DNA of 64,000 nt, taken from contig NZ_SMAH01000010.1 in NCBI RefSeq assembly GCF_004342625.1, forward strand, positions 1 through 64,000, given 5' to 3'. Both the position numbers and the translations under genes were made by a program. The DNA comes from Tepidimonas ignava. GTDB taxonomy: Bacteria > Pseudomonadota > Gammaproteobacteria > Burkholderiales > Burkholderiaceae_C. Below the pieces are notes generated by a model. That model did no database searches and was not told the origin of the DNA. It saw only the letters and a program-made list of their open reading frames with translations. Below are positions 1 to 7,739 of the stretch, one piece after another; the first letter of the stretch is position 1; each line of letters opens with the position of its first letter.

Positions 1-83
1 CGGCGCATCAGACATCAGATCTGGGGGAAATTGTACTCGCAAACAGACAATAACACAAGAAAAATCATGATGTTATGAATATT

Positions 84-602
84 TCAGGGGCGACTCTGTA
101 GCCGCTCAAGCAGCCCATCGTCGCGCAGGAATGCCGGGGCCAGCGCCAGGCGTTTTTTGCAGGCAACGGCAAGCCCATATTCGAACGAACTCTTCAGCGC
201 GTCGAACGCCACCGTGTTGTTGCTGGCTGAGTACACGATGCGCGGCTCAAGATCGAGGTCTTCGAGCGTTTGCCGGATAACTTCGGCTTCGGGATCGACC
301 GTTTCCGAGGCGGTGGCAGGCAGGTTGACGACGATGGCATCGACATCGAGGTGAACTTGCGCGATGTAGTCCAGCAGCTTGTTGATTGCACGCTCTTTTT
401 CGCTCGGGTCGGCAAGGCCGATGGCGGTACTCGATGCCGCGTGCGCACCGTAGCGCCGCGTGACATCGGCGGTGGTGGCGTCCCCATCGACGATGGCGAT
501 GCGTTTATCACCGCGAAAGATCAGGGCATCGCACATCAGTGCGGCCACCGTGGACTTGCCCACACCGCCCTTTTCGCCGTGGGAGAAGATGACAGGTTTC
601 AT
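84..602 (-). CDS. MinD/ParA-type ATPase, TraL-like, probably C-terminally truncated
   Basis: A 172-residue P-loop ATPase of the deviant Walker A class: GEKGGVGKST at about residues 9-18, then IVDGDATTADV as the switch region and VVNLPATAS as the Walker B-like strand. Such ATPases accompany transfer or mobilisation genes (RP4 TraL, R388 StbB). The ATG at 602 has an AAGGAG ribosome site. It lies downstream of the TraK-like gene on the same strand, the traK-traL order of RP4. From memory, relatives run to about 220-240 residues; here the conserved RLALAPAFL segment is followed by about 12 unrelated residues and a stop, exactly where the DNA turns AT-rich (1-90), so the tail is probably lost. The TraL role is inferred. 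Confidence 0.7.
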   Translation of the reverse strand: MKPVIFSHGEKGGVGKSTVAALMCDALIFRGDKRIAIVDGDATTADVTRRYGAHAASSTAIGLADPSEKERAINKLLDYIAQVHLDVDAIVVNLPATASETVDPEAEVIRQTLEDLDLEPRIVYSASNNTVAFDALKSSFEYGLAVACKKRLALAPAFLRDDGLLERLQSRP

Positions 603-685
603 GAAGAGGCTCCTTTCCTTGAGACATCACGGGCACGCCGCCCGCACCCCATAGAGAAAGGGGTGGAACAAAACAAAAAGGGGTG

Positions 686-1792
686 CTAGGCGGGTTTGGC
701 CTGAAGCTGCGCACGGCGGCGGCGCACCGCATCAGTGATGATGTCGCGGATCAGGCCTGAGACATATCGCACGAAGCTGGTCATCGTCAGCTTGGCTTTT
801 TCCTCGTCGGGCAGTCGCAGGCGGCGCAGCGCCCACAGCTCCACCGCGTCGCCGTAGGGCGGGCGGCGCTTGAGAACTTCGATCATCATGGGCTCCCACA
901 CGTCGCCCGCATCGCGAAAGCCGATCAACGGGTCGTGCGAGCGGTCATAGTCGCGCACGAAGTGGGCATAAAAGAAAATTGCCAGTTCGTATATAAACGG
1001 CGGATGCTGGCTGACGTAACGGTTGTTTGCGATGTCTTGCAGGTACTGATCGATCATCGCTTGCGCCACGGCGCGCGATTGCTCCGGCGGGCACGGCGGC
1101 ACCGACAACAGCCGCATGCTGTTGTCCAGCATTTCCTCGACTGTGGTGACGTGCTCGCCCAGTTCGATCTTGCGCAGCCGCCCTTGCTCTCCGGTCAGCC
1201 GCGGGGTTTCGATCGGCTGCGGGATGGGCACCTGCGGCACTTCCTTAAAAGGCCGCGCCAGCCGCATGAGATCCTCGATGCTGAACTGCTGCGCCACCGG
1301 GATCGGGGCCTGCGGGTTGGCCGCCGAGGCCTGCGTGGCCGCTGAGGCCTGTGGGTTGGCCACCGAGGCCTGCGTGGCAACCGGCACCGCTGCCCTCGAG
1401 GGTGTTGCCGCCACCACTGGGGTGGCAGGCGCAGGCACTACCACCGGCGCAGGCGCGGGCGCCACCGGCGCAGGCGCGGCAACAGGCGCTGGAGCGGCCA
1501 CGGGCACAGGCGCCACCACCGGGGTGGCAGGCACAGGCGCCACCACCGGCTTGGCAGCGGCGGTCTGCTGTTGCACCTGGCGGGCGCGGGCGAGGAGCCA
1601 CTTGAATCTCGCCAGATTGAAGCGACGACCATGAAAGTCGTCGTTGCGCATTAAGCAGGCATGGATTTCCCTCAGCGACCATCCAGCGGCATGCACTTCC
1701 TCGATATGTGGCAGCAGTTCCACCATCCGATCAAGAGCCGGGCGGCGCTTGGGCGGGGTCATTCCTTTGAGTTCGTCGAGACCAGTTTTCAT
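686..1792 (-). CDS. TraK-like accessory transfer protein with Pro/Ala-rich linker
   Basis: A 368-residue protein in three parts. Residues ~15-75 form a helical, basic region (GWSLREIHACL, then RFNLARFKWLLARAR) resembling the N-terminal DNA-binding part of TraK-type proteins. Residues ~80-165 are a low-complexity Pro/Ala/Val linker, then Gln/Ala/Asn repeats, encoded by imperfect DNA repeats at 1310-1560. The last ~200 residues are a domain I do not recognise, ending in a basic helix. ATG at 1792 follows an AGAGGTG ribosome site. The TraL-like ATPase begins 83 nt downstream, so both probably form one transcript. RP4 TraK is only 134 residues, so the resemblance covers the N-terminus only. Confidence 0.55.
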   Translation of the reverse strand: MKTGLDELKGMTPPKRRPALDRMVELLPHIEEVHAAGWSLREIHACLMRNDDFHGRRFNLARFKWLLARARQVQQQTAAAKPVVAPVPATPVVAPVPVAAPAPVAAPAPVAPAPAPVVVPAPATPVVAATPSRAAVPVATQASVANPQASAATQASAANPQAPIPVAQQFSIEDLMRLARPFKEVPQVPIPQPIETPRLTGEQGRLRKIELGEHVTTVEEMLDNSMRLLSVPPCPPEQSRAVAQAMIDQYLQDIANNRYVSQHPPFIYELAIFFYAHFVRDYDRSHDPLIGFRDAGDVWEPMMIEVLKRRPPYGDAVELWALRRLRLPDEEKAKLTMTSFVRYVSGLIRDIITDAVRRRRAQLQAKPA

Positions 1793-1921
1793 GTTTCACC
1801 TCTGAGGTCAAAGCGGCACACAGTCGCCTCCCTTAGAGAAAGGTCTGGAACAAAAAAGGGCTAGCCGTCGGGTGCCCGCTTGATAGCCGTGGCTCTGTCC
1901 GCCGCAGCAGCCGAGTGGTGA

Positions 1922-2200
1922 CCGATGGGCGGCTGCGGGCGTAGCCGCCTTGGTAGCCAAACGCTGGCCGACTGATGGCTGATCACAAACCGGTTGGTGG
2001 CTCAGCGGCACCCGGTCGCTGACCGATGGGTGGCTGCCACTCAAGCCCGCTTAGTAGCCCGCTACTGGCCGACAGATGGCCGATGGCTGCCCGATTGGTA
2101 GCTCTGGCGGTAGCCGATCGGCACCCGATGGGCGGCTGCGGGCGTAGCCGCCTTGGTAGCCAATTGCTGGCCGTGTTGGTAGCTCGCCGATAGCCGAGAC
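1922..2200. repeat. Three ~101-bp degenerate tandem repeats upstream of the TraK-like gene
   Basis: Units begin at 1922, 2023 and 2125 (periods 101 and 102 bp), each with CCGATGGGYGGCTGC. Units 1 and 3 share a perfectly identical 39-bp stretch (1922-1960 and 2125-2163) and then, after two mismatches, GCTGGCCG. Unit 2 is more diverged but keeps TAGTAGCC and CTGGCCGA at matching positions. The array fills the gap upstream of the TraK-like gene, where RP4-type plasmids place the TraK-bound part of oriT. I see no convincing gene from 1793 to 2470. Function as a transfer origin, iteron set or regulatory array is inferred. Confidence 0.7.
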
Positions 2201-2226
2201 CTACCCCAAAACGAGTGCAAGGTAGG
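2200..2226. other. Short inverted repeat at end of the tandem array, possible oriT arm
   Basis: CCTACC (2200-2205) and GGTAGG (2221-2226) form a perfect 6-bp inverted repeat around a 15-nt loop, just after the third repeat unit. Relaxase recognition sites are often such hairpins, but I cannot match a known nic sequence here and no relaxase gene is in the window. It could also be chance. Confidence 0.25.
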
Positions 2227-2470
2227 CCGCCCACCGCCCGGCGCTGCGCACCGGATCGGGGGACGGCGATGACTCCGCCGGGGCGTCGTCAGTCAGGGCT
2301 TCGCCCCGACACCCGAATGTTCATTCCGGGGGCACTGCTGTCACTTGATGGTGACACCACCCGAAGAGGATGAGCCGACCCGAAGCCCCTGCGGGCCGGA
2401 TCGGGCACCATCGGCGCGATGGTGCTGCGTTTTGAAGATCACACCCTGGCCTGGGTGGCGGAGATGGCCG

Positions 2471-2620
2471 GACCTGTCGGTCTACAGCCAGGAGCAGTTG
2501 GACAAGATTGCCGACCGGCTCAGCAACCGCCCGCGCGCCATCCACGGCTTCTACCCTCCGATCGCCGTCTACCAGGCCATGCAGCAGCGGATCACCCAAG
2601 CCAACAACTCCCTTCAGTGA
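2471..2620 (+). pseudogene. IS30-family transposase C-terminal remnant
   Basis: The translation from 2471 (DLSVYSQEQLDKIADRL, then NRPRAIHGF and PPIAVYQAM) is the typical last ~50 residues of IS30-family transposases. Nothing upstream in the frame resembles the DDE core or the HTH region, so about 85% of the gene is missing. The sequence after the stop (about 2627-2652, ending near TTGACACCGCCC) looks like an IS30-type terminal repeat, from memory. The open frame extending back to 2345 is unrelated DNA read through by chance. A dead fragment left in the element. Confidence 0.8.
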
Positions 2621-2654
2621 TTCCACCGTTGCACTTGGTGCTTGACACCGCCCC

Positions 2655-3050
2655 TCAAAACTTGAGGCGCCCGGCATCAGGATGCGTCTGCCGCAGCTTT
2701 CTACGCCTGTCGACCTCTTCGGTACTTAGCCGTATCATCGTCCCGGCTGGCGGCCCCACAAGCCTTCCGTCGGACGTGACAATCAGGCGATGCACTCCAA
2801 AGTCGGCGTGATAGATCAAGCCACCGTTGCCATCGTACTTTAGCGACCCTGTCCTTACTCTCCAACCCAGATTTCTTAACAGATAGGCGTAGCTGAATTC
2901 GAAATTTTTATCATCAACGCGCTTGATTTCTAGTATATCGACATCTTTAGGCAGACCCCAGAAGCCCACAAATTTATCCGCATCATCTCTTAAGCACCCA
3001 CCAAGCAGAAATGAAGAAACGGATACAGCAAGAAAGAGACGCCGCCTCAT
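2655..3050 (-). CDS. Small predicted lipoprotein, unknown function
   Basis: A 131-residue protein starting MRRRLFLAV with a short hydrophobic stretch and a lipobox LLGGC (Cys about residue 19), so a lipoprotein exported and lipidated by the Lgt/LspA route. The mature part has no domain I recognise. I chose the ATG at 3050 because GAGGTG, 6-11 nt upstream, is a good ribosome site; an in-frame GTG at 3059 overlaps that site. The gene is visibly AT-richer than its surroundings, and its stop codon abuts the IS30 remnant end, so the tail may have been altered. Probably acquired cargo of the element. Confidence 0.6.
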   Translation of the reverse strand: MRRRLFLAVSVSSFLLGGCLRDDADKFVGFWGLPKDVDILEIKRVDDKNFEFSYAYLLRNLGWRVRTGSLKYDGNGGLIYHADFGVHRLIVTSDGRLVGPPAGTMIRLSTEEVDRRRKLRQTHPDAGRLKF

Positions 3051-3237
3051 GATATTCACCTCAACTCAACCGACCACACAGCGAAACCCAACGCTCTGCC
3101 TTCATGCAGGCGTCAGCAGGTATTAAGTCAACAAACCATCCTTCAGACACTTCAACGACCAAACTGAGCACGCATCCAATGTTTTGGCAGAAGACTGGGC
3201 GGAATCAATAACTGCAACGTAGTTCACTTCTATTCCC

Positions 3238-3519
3238 TCAACTTAATCGGTTCCTTACGAACACAGCTCCGGCAAACATCGGAACAAGGAAGCCTGCGAT
3301 TGTTGTTTGGTTTGCTTCGTCCAGCCCCAACATTGACGTCAGCAAATACGTTCCGACTGCAACTGCTGAAACAAAGAGCCAGGTCAAAGCGAAAAAGGTG
3401 AGCTTCTCAGCTGGTAGGACGGGGAAGATTGCCCCCTTGCCAGCGAGCGCCTTTCCTGCGATCAACGCAATCAAAGTTGGAACCAATGAGCCAAGGGCAA
3501 TTTGCCAAATCTCATGCAT
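3238..3519 (-). CDS. Small three-helix membrane protein, unknown function
   Basis: A 93-residue protein with three likely transmembrane helices (about residues 5-27, 40-63 and 70-88) and a short basic tail RNRLS. No family recognised. A purine-rich GGGGGTAGG lies just upstream of the ATG. Like the lipoprotein gene on the same strand, it is AT-rich for this genome. The 187 nt between the two hold nothing I can identify, so co-transcription is uncertain. It lies immediately beside the IS481 remnant. Confidence 0.5.
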   Translation of the reverse strand: MHEIWQIALGSLVPTLIALIAGKALAGKGAIFPVLPAEKLTFFALTWLFVSAVAVGTYLLTSMLGLDEANQTTIAGFLVPMFAGAVFVRNRLS

Positions 3520-3549
3520 GCACCTACCCCCTAAAAGCCGGATAAGATT

Positions 3550-3967
3550 TGTAGAACATAGTTGTCATGTCCCGGATGATTGTGGGGCTGCTTATTGAAC
3601 ATCTCCGGCCTTCGCTGGTATCAGTCTATCATGGCTTGCATGGGCGTCGGGCGTCAAGCGCTGCCTGGGGCAGATGATGGTTGTGAGGCCAAGCATAGCG
3701 CAAGAGGGTCTGTTCCAGGTCCTGGGCGCTTGTGAAGTGGTGGCTCTTCTTGAGCACCTCCTCGATCCTGCCATTGAAGCGCTCCACCGTCCCATTGGTC
3801 TGGGGCCGGCGCGGGCGCGTCAGCCGATGCTCGACGCCCAGCGCCGCGTACAGCTCCTCGAAGGCATGCAGCCCTGTGGGGGTGCGCTCGCCCGTGGTGA
3901 CGAAGCGGTCGGTGAACTCTTTGCCGTTGCCGTTGAGGATCGCGCGGATGCCTAGCGGCATTCGCAC
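3550..3967 (-). pseudogene. IS481-family transposase remnant, frameshifted
   Basis: The C-terminal half of an IS481-type DDE transposase: NGNGKEFTDRF, then HRLTRPRRPQTNG and VERFNGRIEEVL, containing the third catalytic acid region. The N-terminal HTH half is absent at 3967, next to the integrase. Near 3655 the frame breaks; the continuation (TPMQAMID, stop, YQRRPEMFNKQP) sits in another frame and carries TGA where tryptophan is expected. The outer end TGTAGAACATAGTTGTCATG at 3550 is probably the terminal inverted repeat. At least three lesions, so inactive. Confidence 0.8.
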
Positions 3968-4000
3968 TGACTGCCGGGTTCTCGGACAGCGCCGTGCGCC

Positions 4001-5008
4001 TCAGAGCCTCGCCGCAATCTCCTCCGCCGACTCGCGGTAGTAGGTGTTGAGCAGCAGCCGCAGGTCACGGTGGCCCGAGATGCGCGCAAGCGTCATGACA
4101 TCGACCCGGCGCGACAGGCGCGTCAGCGCATCCGCCCGCGCGTCATGGAAGTGCAGGTCACGGATGAGCAGCCGGTCACGCACTTTGCGAAAGAGCGCAT
4201 CGCGCGACTGCGGTGAGACGGTGAAGTACGCCTCGCGTCCCTGCTCGCGTGCTGCGGCATCAAGCACAGCCAGCAGCCGCGCGGCCTTGCGCGTGAAGGG
4301 CACATGGCGCACGCCAACGCGCTCCACGGTCTTGTGCTCTTCCAGCCGGATGACGCGCCGTTGCAGATCGACCGTGCGGGTGGAAAGGCTGTGCAGCTCG
4401 CCCGCACGCATCGCGGTGTGGTGCGCCAGCAGGTACATCCAGGCCACTTCCTGCTGAAGCGTGCGCGGTGGCTGCCCGGTGACGTAGCCCAAGCCTCGCA
4501 GCAGGCGGCGCAGCTCGCGCCAGTCGGTGCGGCGATCCCGCGCGTGCGAGTTGGCAGGCACCGGCAGCTCATGGAACGGATCGACATCCATCCATCCCCA
4601 GGTGCGGCAGTGTTTCCACAGCGTGCGTAAATCGGAGGACTCGCGCGCTACCGACGCGGCGCTGACCGCAGCCCGCCGCTCATCGCGCCAGCGCGCCATG
4701 TGCTCGCTGCGAACGTCTGCCACCGGCATCTGCGCCAGCCACGGGCACAGACGAAGCAGGGCCAGCAGACGGCGTTTTTCGAAGGGGCCGCCCCTGCGGT
4801 GCGGCACGATTTCCTTGAGGTAGCGGTCGATGGCTTGCGCCACCGTCACGCCGCTGCCGCCCCTGCGCTTGCCGGCCAGGATTTCGGCTTCGACCTGCGC
4901 GGCCCAGGCGCTGGCCTGCGCCTTGGTCGGGAACACCTTGGAGGTGCGCACGCCGAGTCGCGCCACTTCGGCGCGCCAGCCCTTGTTGAGCTTGCGGATG
5001 GAGGCCAC
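4001..5008 (-). CDS. Tyrosine-type site-specific integrase
   Basis: A 335-residue integrase: an N-terminal arm-binding region (1-50), a SAM-like core-binding domain (about 52-150) and a catalytic domain with the full set of residues: R201 (TAMRAGEL), K226, H288-x-x-R291 (HFHDAR), H313 (SGHRDL) and Y323/Y324 (NTYYRES). I chose the GTG at 5008 because GGGGAGA lies about 7 nt upstream and the product then starts ASIRKLNKGW, the usual opening of this family; the frame stays open to 5119. It lies about 200 bp from the 3' end of tRNA-Leu, the usual position for an element inserted in a tRNA gene. It appears intact. Confidence 0.9.
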   Translation of the reverse strand: MASIRKLNKGWRAEVARLGVRTSKVFPTKAQASAWAAQVEAEILAGKRRGGSGVTVAQAIDRYLKEIVPHRRGGPFEKRRLLALLRLCPWLAQMPVADVRSEHMARWRDERRAAVSAASVARESSDLRTLWKHCRTWGWMDVDPFHELPVPANSHARDRRTDWRELRRLLRGLGYVTGQPPRTLQQEVAWMYLLAHHTAMRAGELHSLSTRTVDLQRRVIRLEEHKTVERVGVRHVPFTRKAARLLAVLDAAAREQGREAYFTVSPQSRDALFRKVRDRLLIRDLHFHDARADALTRLSRRVDVMTLARISGHRDLRLLLNTYYRESAEEIAARL

Positions 5009-5141
5009 CGTATCTCCCCTTGCGTAACACCGTGCGTAAATCGTGCGTAGCGCGATGCTACCCGATGCCGCCAGATGATGCCACTTGCAGCCTCGACGAC
5101 GACTGCGCAGGGGCCGCAAAACGCCGCTAAGCCCTTGTTGG

Positions 5142-5174
5142 GCAACAAAAAACCCGCCAGCGGCGGGTTGTTGC
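5142..5174 (-). terminator. Rho-independent terminator downstream of tRNA-Leu
   Basis: An 8-bp stem AACCCGCC/GGCGGGTT (5151-5158, 5162-5169) with loop AGC; on the minus strand it is followed by six T (complement of 5147-5152). An outer GCAACA/TGTTGC pair (5142-5147, 5169-5174) and AAGCCC/GGGCTT further out extend the dyad. It ends transcripts leaving the tRNA gene and separates it from the integrase. Confidence 0.8.
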
Positions 5175-5207
5175 AGGGGCTTGGTGTTGGATGCGGTTTT
5201 TGACCGT

Positions 5208-5296
5208 TGGTGCGGGTGGCGGGACTCGAACCCGCACGGCCCGGTGGGGCCTCAGGATTTTAAGTCCTGTATGTCTACCGATTCCATCACACCCGC
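5208..5296 (-). tRNA. tRNA-Leu (anticodon TAA), class II, CCA encoded
   Basis: Read on the minus strand the gene folds as a class II tRNA: acceptor GCGGGTG pairing with CACCCGC, discriminator A and encoded CCA (5208-5210); anticodon stem CAGGA/TCCTG with loop CTTAAAA, giving TAA; a long variable arm typical of leucine tRNAs; and T arm GCGGG-TTCGAGT-CCCGC. The 3' end faces the integrase gene, so it is the likely attachment site. I did not find a second copy of its 3' end in the window, so the other att site should lie left of position 1. Confidence 0.93.
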
Positions 5297-5399
5297 GGTG
5301 CAGCGCATCATTGTAGGCGCTGCGCCTGGGCGCCCACGCCTCCGGGGGAGGTTCGCCCCGGGTCGTACAATGCAGGTTTTGACGTGATGGGTGGCGAGC

Positions 5400-6011
5400 A
5401 TGAGCCAGGACAACCCGCCTTTTGAGATCCACGTGCACGGCGACGTGCCCTTGCGCGACGACGTGGACTTTCCGCAGATCCAGGAGGCGCTGCGGCCCCT
5501 GTGGCAGTACGTGGGCGCGCGCTCGCTGGTGGATGCGGCCACCAGCAACTACGAAGAAGAGCCCGGTATCCGCTTCGACCCCAAGGCCCACCTGCTGCAG
5601 ATGTGCTGGACCATTGAGGGCGACGACGACTTTCGTCTGGCCATCGAAGAGGCGTGCATGGGCCTCAACGAAATCAGCGCCATGGGGGCGGCCATCGAGG
5701 TGTCGTTCTACGACCTCGAGTTCGACGAAGACGAGGCCGAGCCCGGCACGCAAGCGCGCGACGACTTCCTGATGTGCTTCGTGGGCCCGACGCCGGCGGC
5801 CATCATGCAGGTGCAGCGCGACATGCTGGTGCACGACGTCGTGCAACTGATGGAGCGCCATTTCGACGCCTCGGAGCTGGGCGGCGTCATCCAGGCCATC
5901 GACCAGTTGTTTGCCAACCGCTTCGACGCCATGGTCAACTCGCTGCAACTGGGCAAGCCGCCACGCGGCGGCGGCCACGGCGGGCCGCGCAAGCCGCGCC
6001 ACTTGCACTGA
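5400..6011 (+). CDS. Conserved Burkholderiales protein, DUF6806-type
   Basis: A 203-residue soluble acidic protein of unknown function: FEIHVHGDVPLRDDV near the start, EEEPGIRFDPKAHLLQM in the middle, DDFLMCFVGPTPAAIMQVQR later, and a Gly/Arg/His-rich tail (PPRGGGHGGPRKPRH). I recall this pattern as a Burkholderiales-restricted family filed under DUF6806; the number is from memory. The ATG at 5400 is preferred; an in-frame GTG at 5391 is possible. It stands alone between the divergent tRNA and the convergent fumarase gene, outside the inserted element. Confidence 0.75.
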   Translation: MSQDNPPFEIHVHGDVPLRDDVDFPQIQEALRPLWQYVGARSLVDAATSNYEEEPGIRFDPKAHLLQMCWTIEGDDDFRLAIEEACMGLNEISAMGAAIEVSFYDLEFDEDEAEPGTQARDDFLMCFVGPTPAAIMQVQRDMLVHDVVQLMERHFDASELGGVIQAIDQLFANRFDAMVNSLQLGKPPRGGGHGGPRKPRHLH

Positions 6012-6107
6012 GCGCCTGCGCACCGGCGCGGCGCCACAGGCCCGCGGCGCCCGCGCGCGCCGGGCCGCCGCGCGCCACCCCGTGGTGGCGTTGCCGCCCG
6101 ACGCCGC

Positions 6108-7658
6108 TTACGCGGTTGCGATGGCGATGCCCTTGAACTCCCCGCGGGCGATGCGTTCGCGCCACTGGGCCGGGCCGGTTTCGTGCACGCTGGTGCCGGT
6201 GGCGTCCACCGCCACCGTGACCGGCATGTCGCGCACCTCGAACTCGTAAATCGCCTCCATGCCCAGGTCCTCGAACGCCACCACGCGCGCGCTCTTGATG
6301 GCCTTGGCCACCAGGTAGGCCGCGCCGCCCACCGCCATCAAGTACGCGCTGCGGTTGTCGCGGATCGCCTCGATCGCCACCGGGCCGCGCTCGCTCTTGC
6401 CGATCATCGCGATCAGACCGGTTTGCTCCAGCATCATGCGCGTGAATTTGTCCATGCGCGTGGCGGTGGTGGGGCCGGCCGGGCCGACCACCTCGTCGCG
6501 CACCGGGTCCACCGGACCGACGTAGTAAATCACCCGGTTGGTGAAGTCCACCGGCAGCTGCTCACCACGCGCTAGCATGTCCTGGATACGCTTGTGCGCG
6601 GCGTCGCGGCCGGTGAGCATCTTGCCGTTGAGCAGCAGCTTGTCGCCCACTTTCCAGGTGGCCACTTCCTCTTTGGTCAACGTGTCCAGGTTGACGCGCT
6701 TGGCGCTTTGGGTGTCGGGCGTCCAGGTCACCGCAGGCCAATCCTCCAGCCGCGGCGGCTCCAGCGTGGCCGGGCCGCTGCCGTCCAGGTGGAAGTGCAC
6801 GTGCCGCGTGGCGGCGCAGTTGGGGATCATGGCCACCGGCAGGCTGGCCGCGTGCGTGGGGTAGTCCAGGATCTTGACGTCCACCACCGTGGTCAGGCCG
6901 CCCAGTCCTTGCGCGCCAATGCCCAGCGCGTTGACCTTGTCGTACAGCTCCAGGCGCAGCTCCTCCACGCGGGTGAGCTTGTCACCCCGGCGTGCGCGGT
7001 CGATCAGGTCGTGGATGTCGACCGGCGCCATCAGCGCTTCCTTGGCCAGCAGCATGGCTTTTTCGGGCGTGCCGCCGATGCCGATGCCCAGGATCCCCGG
7101 CGGGCACCAGCCCGCGCCCATCGTCGGCACGGTCTTGAGCACCCACTCGACGATCGAGTCCGAGGGGTTGAGCATCACCATCTTGGACTTGTTTTCCGAG
7201 CCGCCGCCTTTGGCGGCGCAGATCACCTCGATGCCGTCGCCGGGCACGATTTCGTAGTGCACCACGGCGGGTGTGTTGTCCTTGGTGTTTTTGCGCGCGC
7301 CGGCCGGGTCGGCCAGCACCGAGGCGCGCAGCGGGTTGTCGGGGTTGGTGTAGGCGCGGCGCACGCCCTCATTGACCATGTCCTGCACGCTCATCGTGGC
7401 GTCAGGCCAGGTCACGTTCATGCCGACTTTCAGAAACACCACCGCGATGCCGGTGTCCTGGCAAATCGGGCGGTGGCCCTCAGCGCTCAGGCGCGAGTTG
7501 GTCAGGATCTGGGCGATGGCGTCCTTGGCCGCGGGGCTTTGCTCGCGCTCGTAGGCCTTGCCCAGGGCCTGGATGTAGTCCAGCGGGTGGTAGTAGCTGA
7601 TGTATTGGAAGGCGTCGGCGATCGACTGGATCAGGTCTTCCTGGCGGATGGCGGTCAT
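6108..7658 (-). CDS. fumA: Fumarate hydratase, class I (iron-sulfur)
   Basis: A 516-residue class I fumarase, which interconverts fumarate and malate in the cytosolic TCA cycle using an oxygen-sensitive 4Fe-4S cluster. The N-terminal alpha domain carries RPICQDTGIAVVF (cluster Cys), KGGGSENKSKMVML and GIGIGGTPEKAM; cysteines in AGWCPPG and NCAATRHVHF fit the other ligands. The C-terminal beta domain has NGKMLTGRDAAHKRI, GPVDPVRDEVVGPAGPTT and FEVRDMPVTVAVD. Single-chain full length. ATG at 7658. The YqhA-like gene lies 81 bp upstream on the same strand. Confidence 0.95.
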   Translation of the reverse strand: MTAIRQEDLIQSIADAFQYISYYHPLDYIQALGKAYEREQSPAAKDAIAQILTNSRLSAEGHRPICQDTGIAVVFLKVGMNVTWPDATMSVQDMVNEGVRRAYTNPDNPLRASVLADPAGARKNTKDNTPAVVHYEIVPGDGIEVICAAKGGGSENKSKMVMLNPSDSIVEWVLKTVPTMGAGWCPPGILGIGIGGTPEKAMLLAKEALMAPVDIHDLIDRARRGDKLTRVEELRLELYDKVNALGIGAQGLGGLTTVVDVKILDYPTHAASLPVAMIPNCAATRHVHFHLDGSGPATLEPPRLEDWPAVTWTPDTQSAKRVNLDTLTKEEVATWKVGDKLLLNGKMLTGRDAAHKRIQDMLARGEQLPVDFTNRVIYYVGPVDPVRDEVVGPAGPTTATRMDKFTRMMLEQTGLIAMIGKSERGPVAIEAIRDNRSAYLMAVGGAAYLVAKAIKSARVVAFEDLGMEAIYEFEVRDMPVTVAVDATGTSVHETGPAQWRERIARGEFKGIAIATA

Positions 7659-7739
7659 GGTACGGCTCCGGTGCGTGGGGGCGGCGCTGCGGCCGCGTGT
7701 GGGCCTCGGGTCGGCCCGGCGCGGTGGCCGGCGGCGCGC

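Noticed and set aside
1922-2163. CRISPR array
   Set aside because: Only two identical 39-bp copies 203 bp apart with a diverged middle unit; no spacers and no cas genes.
1808-2234. Two short minus-strand open frames across the tandem repeats
   Set aside because: Their products are repeat-derived (Pro/Thr/Arg-rich), lack ribosome sites and change frame along the array; the DNA repeat explains them.
2295-2315. GGGC-TTC-GCCC hairpin upstream of the IS30 remnant as a terminator
   Set aside because: Too short a stem and no T run on either strand.
2345-2470. N-terminal part of the open frame that ends in the IS30 remnant
   Set aside because: No IS30 features before 2471 and no ribosome site; it is unrelated DNA read into the fragment.
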